A stretch of 64,000 bases of DNA. Origin: Leifsonia soli. Its GTDB lineage: Bacteria; Actinomycetota; Actinomycetes; Actinomycetales; Microbacteriaceae. Shown in pieces: positions 45,891 through 57,594 of this stretch. Within the stretch, counting starts at the first letter, position 1. Every line of letters starts with the position of its first letter. Under the pieces are notes generated by a model. It was not told the DNA's origin and ran no database searches. It saw only the letters and a program-made list of their open reading frames with translations. The translations under genes and the position numbers were made by a program. The stretch covers positions 930,001 through 994,000 of the forward strand of contig NZ_JACCBJ010000001.1 in NCBI RefSeq assembly GCF_013408745.1. Reading direction: 5' to 3'.

Positions 45891-47303
45891 GTGAACGAAC
45901 TGCTGGACCCGCTCCTACTGGCACGCTGGCAGTTCGGGCTCACCACGATCTACCACTTCCTGTTCGTGCCGCTGACGATCGGCCTGGTCACCTGCACCGC
46001 GATCTTCCAGACGGCCTGGTACCGCACCGGCAAGCCGCACTACCTGCAGCTCACCCACTTCTTCGGCAAGATCTTCCTCATCAACTTCGCGATGGGCGTG
46101 GTGACCGGCATCGTGCAGGAGTTCCAGTTCGGCATGAACTGGTCGGACTACTCCCGGTTCGTCGGCGACATCTTCGGCGCTCCGCTCGCCCTGGAGGGTC
46201 TGCTCGCGTTCTTCCTGGAGGCGACGTTCATCGGGCTGTGGATCTTCGGCTGGGACCGCCTCCCGAAGGGGCTGCACCTGGCGACGATCTGGATCGTGTC
46301 GGTGGGCAGCATCCTCTCGGCGTACTTCATCCTCGCGGCGAATGCGTTCATGCAGAACCCGGTCGGCTACCACATCAACGCGGCGAAGGGCCGGGCCGAG
46401 CTCACCGACCTGTGGGCCGTGCTGACGAACAAGGTCGCCCTGGCCGCCTTCCCGCACACGATCTTCGGCTGCTTCATGGTGTCCGCCGGCCTCATCATCG
46501 CCGTCGCCGCGTGGCACCTGTCGCGGAACAACCACCTGGAGACGATGCGGCCCGCGCTGAAGTTCGGCCTGTGGCTGATGATCGGCGCCGGGATCGGAAC
46601 GGTCCTCAGCGGCGACCAGCTCGGCCTCGCGATGGTCGAGACGCAGCCGATGAAGATGGCGGCCGCGGAGGCGTTGTACAAGACCTCGACGGGGGCTGAC
46701 GCCTCGTTCTCGATCTTCACCCTCGGCACTCCGGACGGCGTGCACGAGCTGTTTTCCATCCGCGTGCCCTACCTGCTGTCGTTCCTGTCGACCCACAGTC
46801 TGAACGGCACCGTCGAGGGCATCAACGACCTGCAGGCGCAGTACACGCAGCTCTACGGCCCCGGCGACTACACGCCCACCATCTGGATCACCTACTGGGC
46901 CTTCCGCTGGATGATCGGCCTCGGGATGCTGCACGTCGCCATCGCGGTCGTCGGCCTCTGGCTCACCCGCAAGGGACGCATGCCGAACCGCGCCTGGCAG
47001 TGGCGGATCGCGATCTGGGCCATGCCGCTGTCGCTGCTGGCGATGATCGTCGGCTGGATCTTCACCGAGATGGGCCGCCAGCCCTGGATCGTGTTCAGCC
47101 TCATGAAGACGGCCGACGGCGTCTCGCCCGGGACGACGGGACTCGAGGTGCTGATCTCGCTCGTCGCCTTCACCGCCATCTACGGCACCCTCGCGGTGGT
47201 CGAGTTCAAGCTGATCAAGCGCGCCGCCCAGAAGGGCCCTGAGCCGATCGAGAAGCATCTCGACGACGCCGGCGAGCCCATCCCCGTCGCAACGGTCTAC
47301 TAG
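45891..47303 (+). CDS. cydA: Cytochrome bd ubiquinol oxidase subunit I
   Basis: 470 residues, nine or so helices. It oxidises quinol and reduces oxygen to water without proton pumping, with high oxygen affinity. Haem ligands are recognisable: TTIYHFLFVPL (His of b595), GLLAFFLEATF (Glu pair for haem d) and AFPHTIFGC (His of b558). The Q-loop is of the short type, with ETQPMKMAAAEAL supplying the conserved Lys and Glu. AAGGGA (45879-45884) precedes the GTG. First gene of cydABDC. Confidence 0.97.
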   Translation: MNELLDPLLLARWQFGLTTIYHFLFVPLTIGLVTCTAIFQTAWYRTGKPHYLQLTHFFGKIFLINFAMGVVTGIVQEFQFGMNWSDYSRFVGDIFGAPLALEGLLAFFLEATFIGLWIFGWDRLPKGLHLATIWIVSVGSILSAYFILAANAFMQNPVGYHINAAKGRAELTDLWAVLTNKVALAAFPHTIFGCFMVSAGLIIAVAAWHLSRNNHLETMRPALKFGLWLMIGAGIGTVLSGDQLGLAMVETQPMKMAAAEALYKTSTGADASFSIFTLGTPDGVHELFSIRVPYLLSFLSTHSLNGTVEGINDLQAQYTQLYGPGDYTPTIWITYWAFRWMIGLGMLHVAIAVVGLWLTRKGRMPNRAWQWRIAIWAMPLSLLAMIVGWIFTEMGRQPWIVFSLMKTADGVSPGTTGLEVLISLVAFTAIYGTLAVVEFKLIKRAAQKGPEPIEKHLDDAGEPIPVATVY

Positions 47304-47316
47304 GAGGAGCACGACA

Positions 47317-48345
47317 ATGGATCTCGCAGTTCTCTGGTTCGGCATCGTCGCCTTCTTCTTCGTCGGCTACTTCGTGCTCGACGGCTTCGACTTCGGGGTG
47401 GGGATGGCGCTGCCGTTCCTCGGCCGCGACGACGTCGACCGCCGCGTGATGATCAACACGATCGGTCCGGTCTGGGACCTCAACGAGACGTGGGTCATCG
47501 TGGGCGGCGCCGCGCTCTTCGCCGCGTTCCCCGAGTGGTACGCCACCCTGTTCAGCGGCTTCTACCTGGCGCTGCTGCTCATCCTGCTCGCGCTGATCGT
47601 CCGCGGTGTGTCGTTCGAGTACCGGCACCAGCGGGCGGGCGCGCGGTGGAAGAAGTGGTTCGACGGGATGATCATCGTCGGCTCCGCCGTCCCGGCGTTC
47701 CTCTGGGGGGTCGCCTTCGCCAACATCGTGCAGGGCGTCGCGCTGAACGCGAACCACGACTACACCGGGACGCTGTTCGACCTCCTCAACGGTTACGCGA
47801 TCGTCGGCGGTCTGACCACCCTCCTGCTGTTCTTCACCCACGGGGTCGTGTTCATCTCGCTGAAGACGGACGGCGACCTGCGGGCCAGGGCGCGCCGCCT
47901 CGCCACACGCTCGGGCGCCGTCGCGATCGTCGTCGCAGCGGTCTTCCTCGGCTGGACGGCGGTCTCTCACTTCTCGCCGGTGTTCCTCGCGCTCGCGATC
48001 TTCGCGGCCGTCGCGCTCGTCGCCTCGTGGATCGCCAACCTGCGCGGGGCGGAGGGGTGGTCGTTCGGCTTCATGGCCGCGACCATCGCTCTGGCCGTCG
48101 TTTCGCTGTTCGCCGCGCTGTTCCCGGATGTGATGCCCTCGTCGCCCAACCCGGAGAACAGCCTGACCATCGCGAACGCGTCCAGCTCGCAGACCACGCT
48201 CACGATCATGACCTGGGTCGCGGCGATCTTCCTCCCGCTGATCCTGGTGTATCAGGGCTGGACCTACTGGATCTTCCGCAAGCGCGTGACGCGCGACCAC
48301 ATCCCGCAGGAGGCCGCGGACGACCAGCGAACCGTGACGGCCTGA
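47317..48345 (+). CDS. cydB: Cytochrome bd ubiquinol oxidase subunit II
   Basis: 342 residues, about eight helices, N-terminus LAVLWFGIVAFFFVGYFVLDGFDFGVGM-like as in all CydB. Partner of CydA in the oxidase. AGGAGGAG (47302-47309) precedes the ATG, a strong ribosome site. It ends two bases before the cydD GTG. Confidence 0.97.
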   Translation: MDLAVLWFGIVAFFFVGYFVLDGFDFGVGMALPFLGRDDVDRRVMINTIGPVWDLNETWVIVGGAALFAAFPEWYATLFSGFYLALLLILLALIVRGVSFEYRHQRAGARWKKWFDGMIIVGSAVPAFLWGVAFANIVQGVALNANHDYTGTLFDLLNGYAIVGGLTTLLLFFTHGVVFISLKTDGDLRARARRLATRSGAVAIVVAAVFLGWTAVSHFSPVFLALAIFAAVALVASWIANLRGAEGWSFGFMAATIALAVVSLFAALFPDVMPSSPNPENSLTIANASSSQTTLTIMTWVAAIFLPLILVYQGWTYWIFRKRVTRDHIPQEAADDQRTVTA

Positions 48346-48346
48346 C

Positions 48347-50041
48347 GTGCGCCCGCTCGACCCCCGCCTCCTGCGGTACGCGCAGGCGACCCGCGGCACG
48401 CTCGTCGCGGGCGCCGGGCTCGCCGTGCTGCAGACCGCGTGCGTCATCGCGTTCGCCTGGCTGGTGACCCAGCTGGTGGTGCGGTCGATCGCGGGCGAGT
48501 CGCTGGCCGCGCTCGCCCCGACGATCGGCCTGCTCGGCCTCGTCGTGGTCGTGCGCGCTGCGGTGCTGTGGGCGGTCGAGTCGGTGTCGTCCCGTGGGGG
48601 CGCCCGCGCGGTGGGTCAACTGCGGGAGCGCCTGGTCGCCGCCGTCGGACGGCTAGGCCCCGGCTGGGTCGCACGCCGCAGCACGGCCGAGGTCACCCTC
48701 GTCGCCGGCCACGGCATGGATGCGCTCGACGGGTATTTTGCGAAATACCTGCCGCAGCTCATCGGCACCGCCATCGCGACGCCGCTGCTCGTGCTCACCA
48801 TCGGCTGGCGGGATCTCACCAGCGGGATCATTCTCGTGATCACCCTGCCGCTCATCCCCGTGTTCATGGTGCTCGTCGGCTGGGCGACGCAGGCTGCGCA
48901 GAAGCGGCAGTGGCGTGCGCTGTCGACGCTTTCCAGCGGATTCCTCGATGTCGTCGCCGGGCTCTCCACGCTGAAGCTGTTCGGGCGGCAGCATCGCCAG
49001 GAGGCGCGCATCCGCCAGGTGAGCGAGCAGTACCGCGTGCACACCATGCGGGTGCTGCGGATGTCGTTCCTCTCCGGCTTCGTGCTGGAGCTGGCCGCCA
49101 GCCTGTCCGTCGCGGTGATCGCGGTCACCATCGGCCTGCGTCTGCTGGGCGGCTCGATGGACCTCTCGGTCGGGTTGTTCGTGCTGCTGCTCGCTCCGGA
49201 GGCGTTCCTGCCCCTGCGCAACGTGGGCGCGAGCTACCACGCGGCGGCGGAGGGGATCGAGGCGGCGTCGAACGCGTTCGCCGTCATCGAGGCGGCGGAG
49301 GCCGTGCCGGAGGCCGCTCCGGGCGCGGACCCGGCCGCCGGTACCGGTCTGGTGCTCCAGGATGTGCGGATCGCCTACGACGGACGCACGGTCGTCGACC
49401 GCTTCGGTGCCGAGATTCCCCCTGGCACCTTCGCCGTGCTGCGCGCGCCGAGCGGAGCGGGCAAGTCGAGCCTGATCTCCGGGGTGCTGGGGTTCACGGA
49501 CGCCGAAGGACGCATCCTCGCGGGAGGAAGGACCGATGCCGCCGGGCGGCGCGAAGCGATCGCCTGGGCCGGACAGCGGCCCGGTCTGCTGGCCGGGAGC
49601 ATCGCGGAGAACGTCGCGCTGGGCGACGCGCGCGCCGAACAGGCAGCCGCCGAGGACGCGCGCGTGGCGGAGGCGCTGCGGGATGCGGCCGCCGACGAGC
49701 TGGACCCGTCGTTCGTGCTCGGCCCGGGCGGCTCCGGTCTCTCCGGCGGGCAGGCGCAGCGGGTCGCGGTGGCGCGGGCGCTCTATCGCCTCCGCGCCCG
49801 CGGCTGCCCTGTGCTGATCCTGGACGAGCCGACCTCGGCGCTCGACGCAGAGACGGAGGCGCGCGTGCTGCGGTCGTTGCGGCGCGCGGCCGACGAGGGG
49901 GCGGCCGTCCTGGTCGTCAGCCACCGGCCCGCGGTGGCGGAGGCGGCGGATGTCGTCCTCACACTGCCGGCGAGGGATGCGGACGAGGTCCCAGGGGCCG
50001 GCGTCCCGGCCGAGACGAGCGAGGTGTCGCGTGTCCGCTGA
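48347..50041 (+). CDS. cydD: CydD, ABC exporter subunit for cytochrome bd assembly
   Basis: 564 residues: six-helix exporter domain and an ATPase with Walker A APSGAGKSSL, signature LSGGQAQRVAVARAL and Walker B VLILDEPTSALD. With CydC it exports reduced glutathione or cysteine (or handles haem) and is required for mature cytochrome bd. Starts right after cydB and overlaps cydC by 11 bp. Confidence 0.95.
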   Translation: MRPLDPRLLRYAQATRGTLVAGAGLAVLQTACVIAFAWLVTQLVVRSIAGESLAALAPTIGLLGLVVVVRAAVLWAVESVSSRGGARAVGQLRERLVAAVGRLGPGWVARRSTAEVTLVAGHGMDALDGYFAKYLPQLIGTAIATPLLVLTIGWRDLTSGIILVITLPLIPVFMVLVGWATQAAQKRQWRALSTLSSGFLDVVAGLSTLKLFGRQHRQEARIRQVSEQYRVHTMRVLRMSFLSGFVLELAASLSVAVIAVTIGLRLLGGSMDLSVGLFVLLLAPEAFLPLRNVGASYHAAAEGIEAASNAFAVIEAAEAVPEAAPGADPAAGTGLVLQDVRIAYDGRTVVDRFGAEIPPGTFAVLRAPSGAGKSSLISGVLGFTDAEGRILAGGRTDAAGRREAIAWAGQRPGLLAGSIAENVALGDARAEQAAAEDARVAEALRDAAADELDPSFVLGPGGSGLSGGQAQRVAVARALYRLRARGCPVLILDEPTSALDAETEARVLRSLRRAADEGAAVLVVSHRPAVAEAADVVLTLPARDADEVPGAGVPAETSEVSRVR

Positions 50042-51782
50042 GTCGTCGCAGAGCCCGATGTCCGGACCGGGCGCCCGGGGCGCCGCGGACCCGGCCGAGG
50101 TGCGCCGCATCCTCCGGCTGGCGCTCCCGTCCCCGGGCCGGCTATGGACGGCCATCGGGTTCGGTGTGCTGAGCGGCGGGAGCGCCGTCGCCCTGCTCGG
50201 CGTCTCGGCCTGGCTGATCACGCGCGCGTCGGAGCAGCCCGCGCTGATGTACCTGTCGGCGGCGATCGTCGGCGTCCGGGCGTTTGCGCTCGGCCGCGCC
50301 TTCTTCCGGTACTTGGAGCGGCTGGCCGGCCACGATGCGGCGTTCCGGCAGCTCGGGACGGTGCGGTCGCGTCTCTACGCCCGGCTCGAACCGCTGGCGC
50401 CCGACGGACTCCGCGGTGTGCGGTCGGGCGACCTCCTCGCCCGGTTGGCGGACGACGTGGACGAGCTCCAGAATCTGGCGCTGCGGGTCATCCAGCCCCT
50501 GGTCAGCGCCGGTCTCGTCGCTGCGGGAAGCGTCGTCGCGGCGTTCCTGATCCTGCCGGCGGCGGGCGTCGCGCTGCTGGTCACCCTCGCGGTGGCCCTG
50601 GTCGCCGGCCTGCTGGTGAACCGGTGGGTCGCCGGCGCCGCGGAGCGTCGCATCGCGCCCCTCCGGGCCGAGCTCAACGACGCCCTGCACGACCTGGTCG
50701 CCAACCTCGACGTGCTGACCGCTTTCGACGCGCTCCCCGCCGCGCAGGAGCGCGTCCGCGTGGCCGGCGAGCGGCTGACGACCGCGTCGCGCACCCGCGC
50801 CGTGGGGCTCGGCGCCACCGCGGGCGCGGTGTCCCTGCTCGCGGGCGCGGCGACCCTCTTCGGGCTCGCGGGAGGCATCCCCGCTCTGGCGGGCGGCTCG
50901 CTCAGCGCGCCGGGGCTGGCCGTGGTCGCGCTGCTCCCGCTCGCCGTGTTCGAGGTCTTCGGCACCGTCCCTCTGGCGTTCGGCGCCTGGCGGCGCGTGC
51001 GGGCGAGCGCCGAGCGGATCGCATCCGCGGCTCCGGTCGCGGTGCCGGACGGCGTACCCGTGGATGCGGCGGGCGCGCTCGACGCGGTCGCGATCGTCGG
51101 GGCGGACGCATCCGGCGGCGTCCCCGACGTCCGGCTCGACGCCGTGTCGGCGCACTGGCCGGACGACGGCCGGGAGGTGCTGCGCGACCTCACGCTGCGG
51201 CTGAAGCCGGGGGAGCGCGTGCTGCTGACCGGCCCGACCGGCGCGGGCAAGACGGCGCTCGCCCACGTGCTGACGCGGCTGATCGACCACACCGGCGAGT
51301 ACTCGATCGACGGCGTCCCGACGCGCGACCTGCGACAGGACGACGTGCGGCGCATCGTCGGCCTGGTGGAGCAGCGTCCCTACCTGTTCCACTCCGATCT
51401 CCGCCAGAACCTCCTGTTCGCCCGCGAGACGGCGACCGATGACGACCTGCTCGCCGTGCTCGCCCGAGTCGGCCTGCGCGATTGGGCGCTCGCCCGGGGC
51501 GGGCTCTCGGAACCCGTCGGCGAGCGCGGCGCCCTGGTCTCGGGCGGCCAGGCGCAGCGCATCGCGCTCGCCCGCGCGCTGCTGGCCGACTTCCCGGTGC
51601 TGGTGGTCGACGAGCCGACGGCCAATGTCGACAGCGCCGTGGCGGACGCGATCGTGCGGGATGTCCTCCGGACGGCGGCGGAGGACGGCCGAACGGTGCT
51701 CCTGATCTCGCACACGGAGGTGCCGACGGATCTCGTAGATCGGGTGGTGCGGCTGGAGGACGGGGCCCTGGTCGGGGCGTGA
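50031..51782 (+). CDS. cydC: CydC, ABC exporter subunit for cytochrome bd assembly
   Basis: 583 residues from the GTG at 50031, within the cydD 3' end; the longer upstream frame in cydD is rejected. Exporter-type membrane domain with LLGVSAWLITRASEQPALM typical of CydC, then an ATPase with Walker A GPTGAGKTAL, VSGGQAQRIALARALL and VLVVDEPTANVD. Forms the heterodimer with CydD. It ends 17 bp from the stop of the convergent pabC; a small hairpin (GGCGG-CAGG-CCGCC, 51783-51796) lies between. Confidence 0.95.
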   Translation: MSAESSQSPMSGPGARGAADPAEVRRILRLALPSPGRLWTAIGFGVLSGGSAVALLGVSAWLITRASEQPALMYLSAAIVGVRAFALGRAFFRYLERLAGHDAAFRQLGTVRSRLYARLEPLAPDGLRGVRSGDLLARLADDVDELQNLALRVIQPLVSAGLVAAGSVVAAFLILPAAGVALLVTLAVALVAGLLVNRWVAGAAERRIAPLRAELNDALHDLVANLDVLTAFDALPAAQERVRVAGERLTTASRTRAVGLGATAGAVSLLAGAATLFGLAGGIPALAGGSLSAPGLAVVALLPLAVFEVFGTVPLAFGAWRRVRASAERIASAAPVAVPDGVPVDAAGALDAVAIVGADASGGVPDVRLDAVSAHWPDDGREVLRDLTLRLKPGERVLLTGPTGAGKTALAHVLTRLIDHTGEYSIDGVPTRDLRQDDVRRIVGLVEQRPYLFHSDLRQNLLFARETATDDDLLAVLARVGLRDWALARGGLSEPVGERGALVSGGQAQRIALARALLADFPVLVVDEPTANVDSAVADAIVRDVLRTAAEDGRTVLLISHTEVPTDLVDRVVRLEDGALVGA

Positions 51783-51799
51783 GGCGGCAGGCCGCCCGC

Positions 51800-52600
51800 T
51801 CAGGGCAGCGGCCGCGCCAGCGCCGCGAACCGGGCGCGCCAGGCTTCGGTCCGCGCGGGGTCCTGGACGAGCGGAGGCCCGCCCACCCACGCGGTGACGG
51901 CCCGGATGCCGTGCAGGGCGTTCACGGCCCACAGCACCGCGCCCTCCAGCTCGGACGGCCGCACGGCCACATCCTCGACGGGGGCGCCGAGCGCAGCGGC
52001 GATACCCCGCACCGTGCGCGCGGCGACGCTGTCGACCCGGGGCAACGAGAACGGCGGGGCGAACAGCGCATCCCCGCGCCACCAGAGCAGAGCGGTCGTC
52101 GTGCCGTCGGACACCCGGCCGTCGTCGAGGATCACCGCCTCCTGGGCGCCCCGCCGCTGCGCCCGCTGGCGGAGCGCGCTGAGCCGGTCGAGGTCCGGTC
52201 CCTTCAGGTGCGGGACGGTACGCGGGTCGGTGTCCGCGGTCACGACGACGAGCTCGGAGGTGAGCGGCGGCGCCGTGCGGAGCCGGAAGCGTAGCCGGAG
52301 GGCGTCGCGCGCCGTGACGAGCTCGAACCGGGGGAACCAGGCGCCGTCGCGCGGCAGGGAGCCGATGGCGGCATCCCAGAACGCATCCAGCTCCGCGCGG
52401 TCGGCGAATCCCTGCTCTCGTGCCGTCTCGGCGAACCGGGTGCGATGCAGCCCGAGCGCAAGCACCCGGCCGTCGCGCACCAGGAAGGAGTCGGCGGCCA
52501 GCAGCCCGGTCTCCGTCAGCTCGCAGTCGTCGCGCGGCCGGAGCTCACCGTCGGCCCAATCGGAGAGGGAGCTGACCGGTCCGGTGCTGCGCGCGTCCAC
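51800..52600 (-). CDS. pabC: Aminotransferase class IV, likely aminodeoxychorismate lyase
   Basis: 266 residues. PLP fold type IV with the candidate lysine in PHLKGPDLDRLSALRQRA (about residue 134) and VSDGTTTALLWWRGD in place of the usual SEGTTSN, a mild change. Its divergent neighbour is the PabB-like synthase, so it probably turns aminodeoxychorismate into p-aminobenzoate plus pyruvate for folate synthesis. GTG start at 52600, 6 nt after TAGCCT (minus strand, plus positions 52607-52612): leaderless, from the shared bidirectional promoter. Confidence 0.82.
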   Translation of the reverse strand: MDARSTGPVSSLSDWADGELRPRDDCELTETGLLAADSFLVRDGRVLALGLHRTRFAETAREQGFADRAELDAFWDAAIGSLPRDGAWFPRFELVTARDALRLRFRLRTAPPLTSELVVVTADTDPRTVPHLKGPDLDRLSALRQRAQRRGAQEAVILDDGRVSDGTTTALLWWRGDALFAPPFSLPRVDSVAARTVRGIAAALGAPVEDVAVRPSELEGAVLWAVNALHGIRAVTAWVGGPPLVQDPARTEAWRARFAALARPLP

Positions 52601-52605
52601 TCGCC

Positions 52606-52612
52606 TAGGCTA
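52606..52612. promoter_or_regulatory. Overlapping bidirectional -10 boxes of pabC and pabB
   Basis: TAGGCT (52606-52611) on the plus strand ends 6 nt before the pabB GTG at 52618. On the minus strand TAGCCT (52607-52612) ends 6 nt before the pabC GTG at 52600. The two -10 boxes overlap by five bases inside the palindrome GCCTAGGC, so the whole intergenic region is 17 bp. Confidence 0.65.
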
Positions 52613-52617
52613 GTCCG

Positions 52618-54021
52618 GTGCTCACCCCGCTCCGCGTGCAGCCGCTCGACACCTGGGTCGATCCGGCCGATGCCTTCGCGACGCTCTTCGGCGGGCCGGG
52701 CGGTGCGGATGCGGTCTGGCTCGACAGCGGACCGGACGCGATCGCCGGCAGCTCTTTCATGGGCACCGGCCGGGTGCGGATGTCCGCATCCGTCGCCGAC
52801 GGAACGGTGACCATCGACGGCGTGACCCGGCCCGGGGAGGTGCTGGATGCGCTGCACGCCGACCTCGCCGCGCGTCGCGGTGCCGTCCCGGTGTCCACGT
52901 CCGTGCCGATCGGCTGGTGGGGGCGGATCGGCTACGAGGCCGGTGCGGCGCAGGCCGGCGCCCCGATCGCCGAGCGGCGGGACGGGTCGCCCGCCGACGC
53001 ATCCCTGCTGTTCGTCGACCGCGCGCTCGCATTCGACCACGCCGCTCGCACCGTCACGGTCGTCGCGCCGGACGACGCCGACGGGACGGCCTGGATCGAC
53101 GCAGCGGTCCGGGCGCTGGCCCGCGCCGGTGGTGCCGCGGATGTCTACGCGGCCGCGCATCCCGTCCCTTCCGCCGCAGCGCACTGGCGTCACGACGACG
53201 AGGCGTACCTGGCGGCGATCCGGGCGTGCCAGGACGCGATCCGCGCGGGGGACGCCTACCAGTTGTGCCTCACCAACAGCGCGACCGCGCGCAGCTCCGC
53301 CGACCCGCTCGCCGTGCACCTGCGGCTGCGGCGCGCGAGCCCCGCGCCGTTCGGCGGCTTCGTCCGGATCGGCGGTGAGACGCTGGTGAGCTCGTCGCCG
53401 GAGGAGTTCCTGCGCGTCCACCCGGACGGCCGGGTGCGTACCCGGCCGATCAAGGGGACGCGGCCGCGCGGCGCCACGGTCGCCGCCGACCTGGAGCTGC
53501 GCGGGGAGCTGGAGGCGAGCGAGAAGGAGCGCGCCGAGAACGTGATGATCGTCGACCTGATGCGCAACGACCTCGGGCGGGTGTGCCAGGTCGGTTCCGT
53601 GGCGGTCAGCCACCTGCTCGCGGTGGAGAGCTACGCGCAGGTGCACCAGCTGGTCTCGACCGTCGAGGGGCGGCTGCGGCCGGGGCTCGGCGCGGTGGAT
53701 GCGGTGGCCGCGTGCTTCCCGGCCGGCTCGATGACCGGCGCCCCCAAGCTGAGCGCCATGCGCATCCTCCACCGGCTGGAGGAGGGTCCGCGCGGCGCGT
53801 TCGCCGGCTGCTTCGGCTTCTTCGGGGTCGACGGGGATGCGCACCTGGCGATGGTGATCCGCAGCATCCACCTCGCCGGGGGCGGGGTCGCGATCGGCGC
53901 GGGAGGCGGCATCACCGCGCTCTCCGTCCCGGAGGAGGAGCTCGCCGAAGTGCAGGTGAAGGCGGCTGCTCTGCTGGCGGCGGCTGGGCTGACCGCGGAG
54001 CGCACGCCCTCGGCGAACTGA
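52618..54021 (+). CDS. pabB: Aminodeoxychorismate synthase component I
   Basis: 467 residues, chorismate-binding enzyme. Conserved: GDAYQLCLTNSA, the catalytic block RTRPIKGTRPRG, SEKERAENVMIVDLMRNDLG, VHQLVSTVEG and PAGSMTGAPK. It aminates chorismate with ammonia from a glutaminase (PabA/TrpG, not in this window). PabB is favoured over TrpE because of the adjacent pabC and the PIKGT lysine that marks PabB. Starts at the GTG 52618 of the bidirectional promoter. Confidence 0.88.
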   Translation: MLTPLRVQPLDTWVDPADAFATLFGGPGGADAVWLDSGPDAIAGSSFMGTGRVRMSASVADGTVTIDGVTRPGEVLDALHADLAARRGAVPVSTSVPIGWWGRIGYEAGAAQAGAPIAERRDGSPADASLLFVDRALAFDHAARTVTVVAPDDADGTAWIDAAVRALARAGGAADVYAAAHPVPSAAAHWRHDDEAYLAAIRACQDAIRAGDAYQLCLTNSATARSSADPLAVHLRLRRASPAPFGGFVRIGGETLVSSSPEEFLRVHPDGRVRTRPIKGTRPRGATVAADLELRGELEASEKERAENVMIVDLMRNDLGRVCQVGSVAVSHLLAVESYAQVHQLVSTVEGRLRPGLGAVDAVAACFPAGSMTGAPKLSAMRILHRLEEGPRGAFAGCFGFFGVDGDAHLAMVIRSIHLAGGGVAIGAGGGITALSVPEEELAEVQVKAAALLAAAGLTAERTPSAN

Positions 54022-54060
54022 GGGCGCGCTGGGAACGGACTGGACGCCTCCGACGTTTAG

Positions 54061-54066
54061 TAGTCT
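54061..54066 (+). promoter_or_regulatory. -10 box of leuS
   Basis: TAGTCT, 40 bp after the pabB stop. A start near 54073 gives a leader of about 78 nt to the GTG at 54151. This is too short for a T-box riboswitch, and no other conserved leader structure was recognised. Confidence 0.45.
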
Positions 54067-54150
54067 GGAGTACCGGGCGCGCGCCGCCCGTCCTCTTCCG
54101 TGCCGCCAGAAATCCCGACGCGGCACGACGGAACCGAGATTGAGAGTCAC

Positions 54151-56775
<2,625 letters not shown>

Positions 56776-56780
56776 GGGCG

Positions 56781-56846
56781 GCGCCCGCCTGAGCGGGCGC
56801 GACGACGGAAGCGCCGGGTTGTTCACAGCCCGGCGCTTCCGTCGTC
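56781..56846 (+). terminator. Tandem hairpins after leuS
   Basis: GCGCCCGC-CTGA-GCGGGCGC (56781-56800) is followed at once by an 18-bp perfect stem (56801-56818 with 56829-56846, loop of 10 nt). The second stem starts GACGACGGAAGC. The long stems should stop leuS transcripts before comEA. Confidence 0.75.
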
Positions 56847-56904
56847 TCTCCACGGAGTCGACGCGGGGCGACCCTCCGGCCGCGCTGCTTCCTAGCGTGG
56901 AGGC

Positions 56905-57594
56905 ATGCGACACCGCGCCGACCCCTCCGCCGTCGGTCCTGCCGCGCCCGAGAGCGGCGACGACCGTCGCTCTGTGCGCGTTCGCGTCGGGGTGGGGGCG
57001 GCGGTCGCGCTGGCGATCGTCGCGGCGGTGGTCGCCGTTCTGGTGTCGGCGACCGCCCAGCAGGGGAGCTCCGTCGACCTCGGAACGCCGGTGCCGTCGT
57101 CGGCGGGGGCGACAAATGCGGCGGCGACCGCGACGGCCGCCGGGCGTCTGCTCCTCCACGTCACCGGCGCGGTCCGCGATCCGGGCATCGTCGACCTCCC
57201 CGCCGGGTCCCGCGTGCTGGATGCGGTGGCCGCCGCCGGGGGAGCCGCCGACGGCGCCGACATCGCCGCCCTGAACCTCGCTCGGCCTGTCGCGGACGGC
57301 GAGCAGCTGGTGGTTCCCCGGGTCGGCGACCCTCCGCCGGCTGGTGGTGCTGGTGCGGGTGGTGTGGCATCGGGGTCGGGGTCGGCCGGTTCCGCATCCG
57401 GAGCGCCGCTGAATCTCAACACGGCCACACCGGCCGAGCTGGAGACGCTTCCCCGGATCGGTCCGGCGCTCGCCCAGCGGATCGTCGATTGGCGTGCCGC
57501 GAACGGGCGGTTCGGTGCGGTCTCCGACCTCATGAAGGTCTCGGGGATCGGTCAGAAGCTGTTCGACGGCCTCAAGGATCGCGTGGTGGTGTGA
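56905..57594 (+). CDS. comEA: ComEA-like DNA-binding protein
   Basis: 229 residues. One N-terminal membrane helix (about residues 30-52), a SLBB-like domain (about 80-140, RLLLHVTGAVRDPGIV), a Gly/Ser linker, and two helix-hairpin-helix motifs at the end (LNLNTATPAELETLPRIGP, then VSGIGQKLFDGL). ComEA binds DNA at the outer membrane face in natural transformation. TAGCGT (56893-56898) ends 6 nt before the ATG. It overlaps comEC by one base. Confidence 0.92.
   Translation: MRHRADPSAVGPAAPESGDDRRSVRVRVGVGAAVALAIVAAVVAVLVSATAQQGSSVDLGTPVPSSAGATNAAATATAAGRLLLHVTGAVRDPGIVDLPAGSRVLDAVAAAGGAADGADIAALNLARPVADGEQLVVPRVGDPPPAGGAGAGGVASGSGSAGSASGAPLNLNTATPAELETLPRIGPALAQRIVDWRAANGRFGAVSDLMKVSGIGQKLFDGLKDRVVV

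Noticed and set aside
54067..54150. T-box or other riboswitch in the leuS leader
   Set aside because: The predicted leader of about 78 nt is too short and shows no specifier loop or terminator/antiterminator pair.
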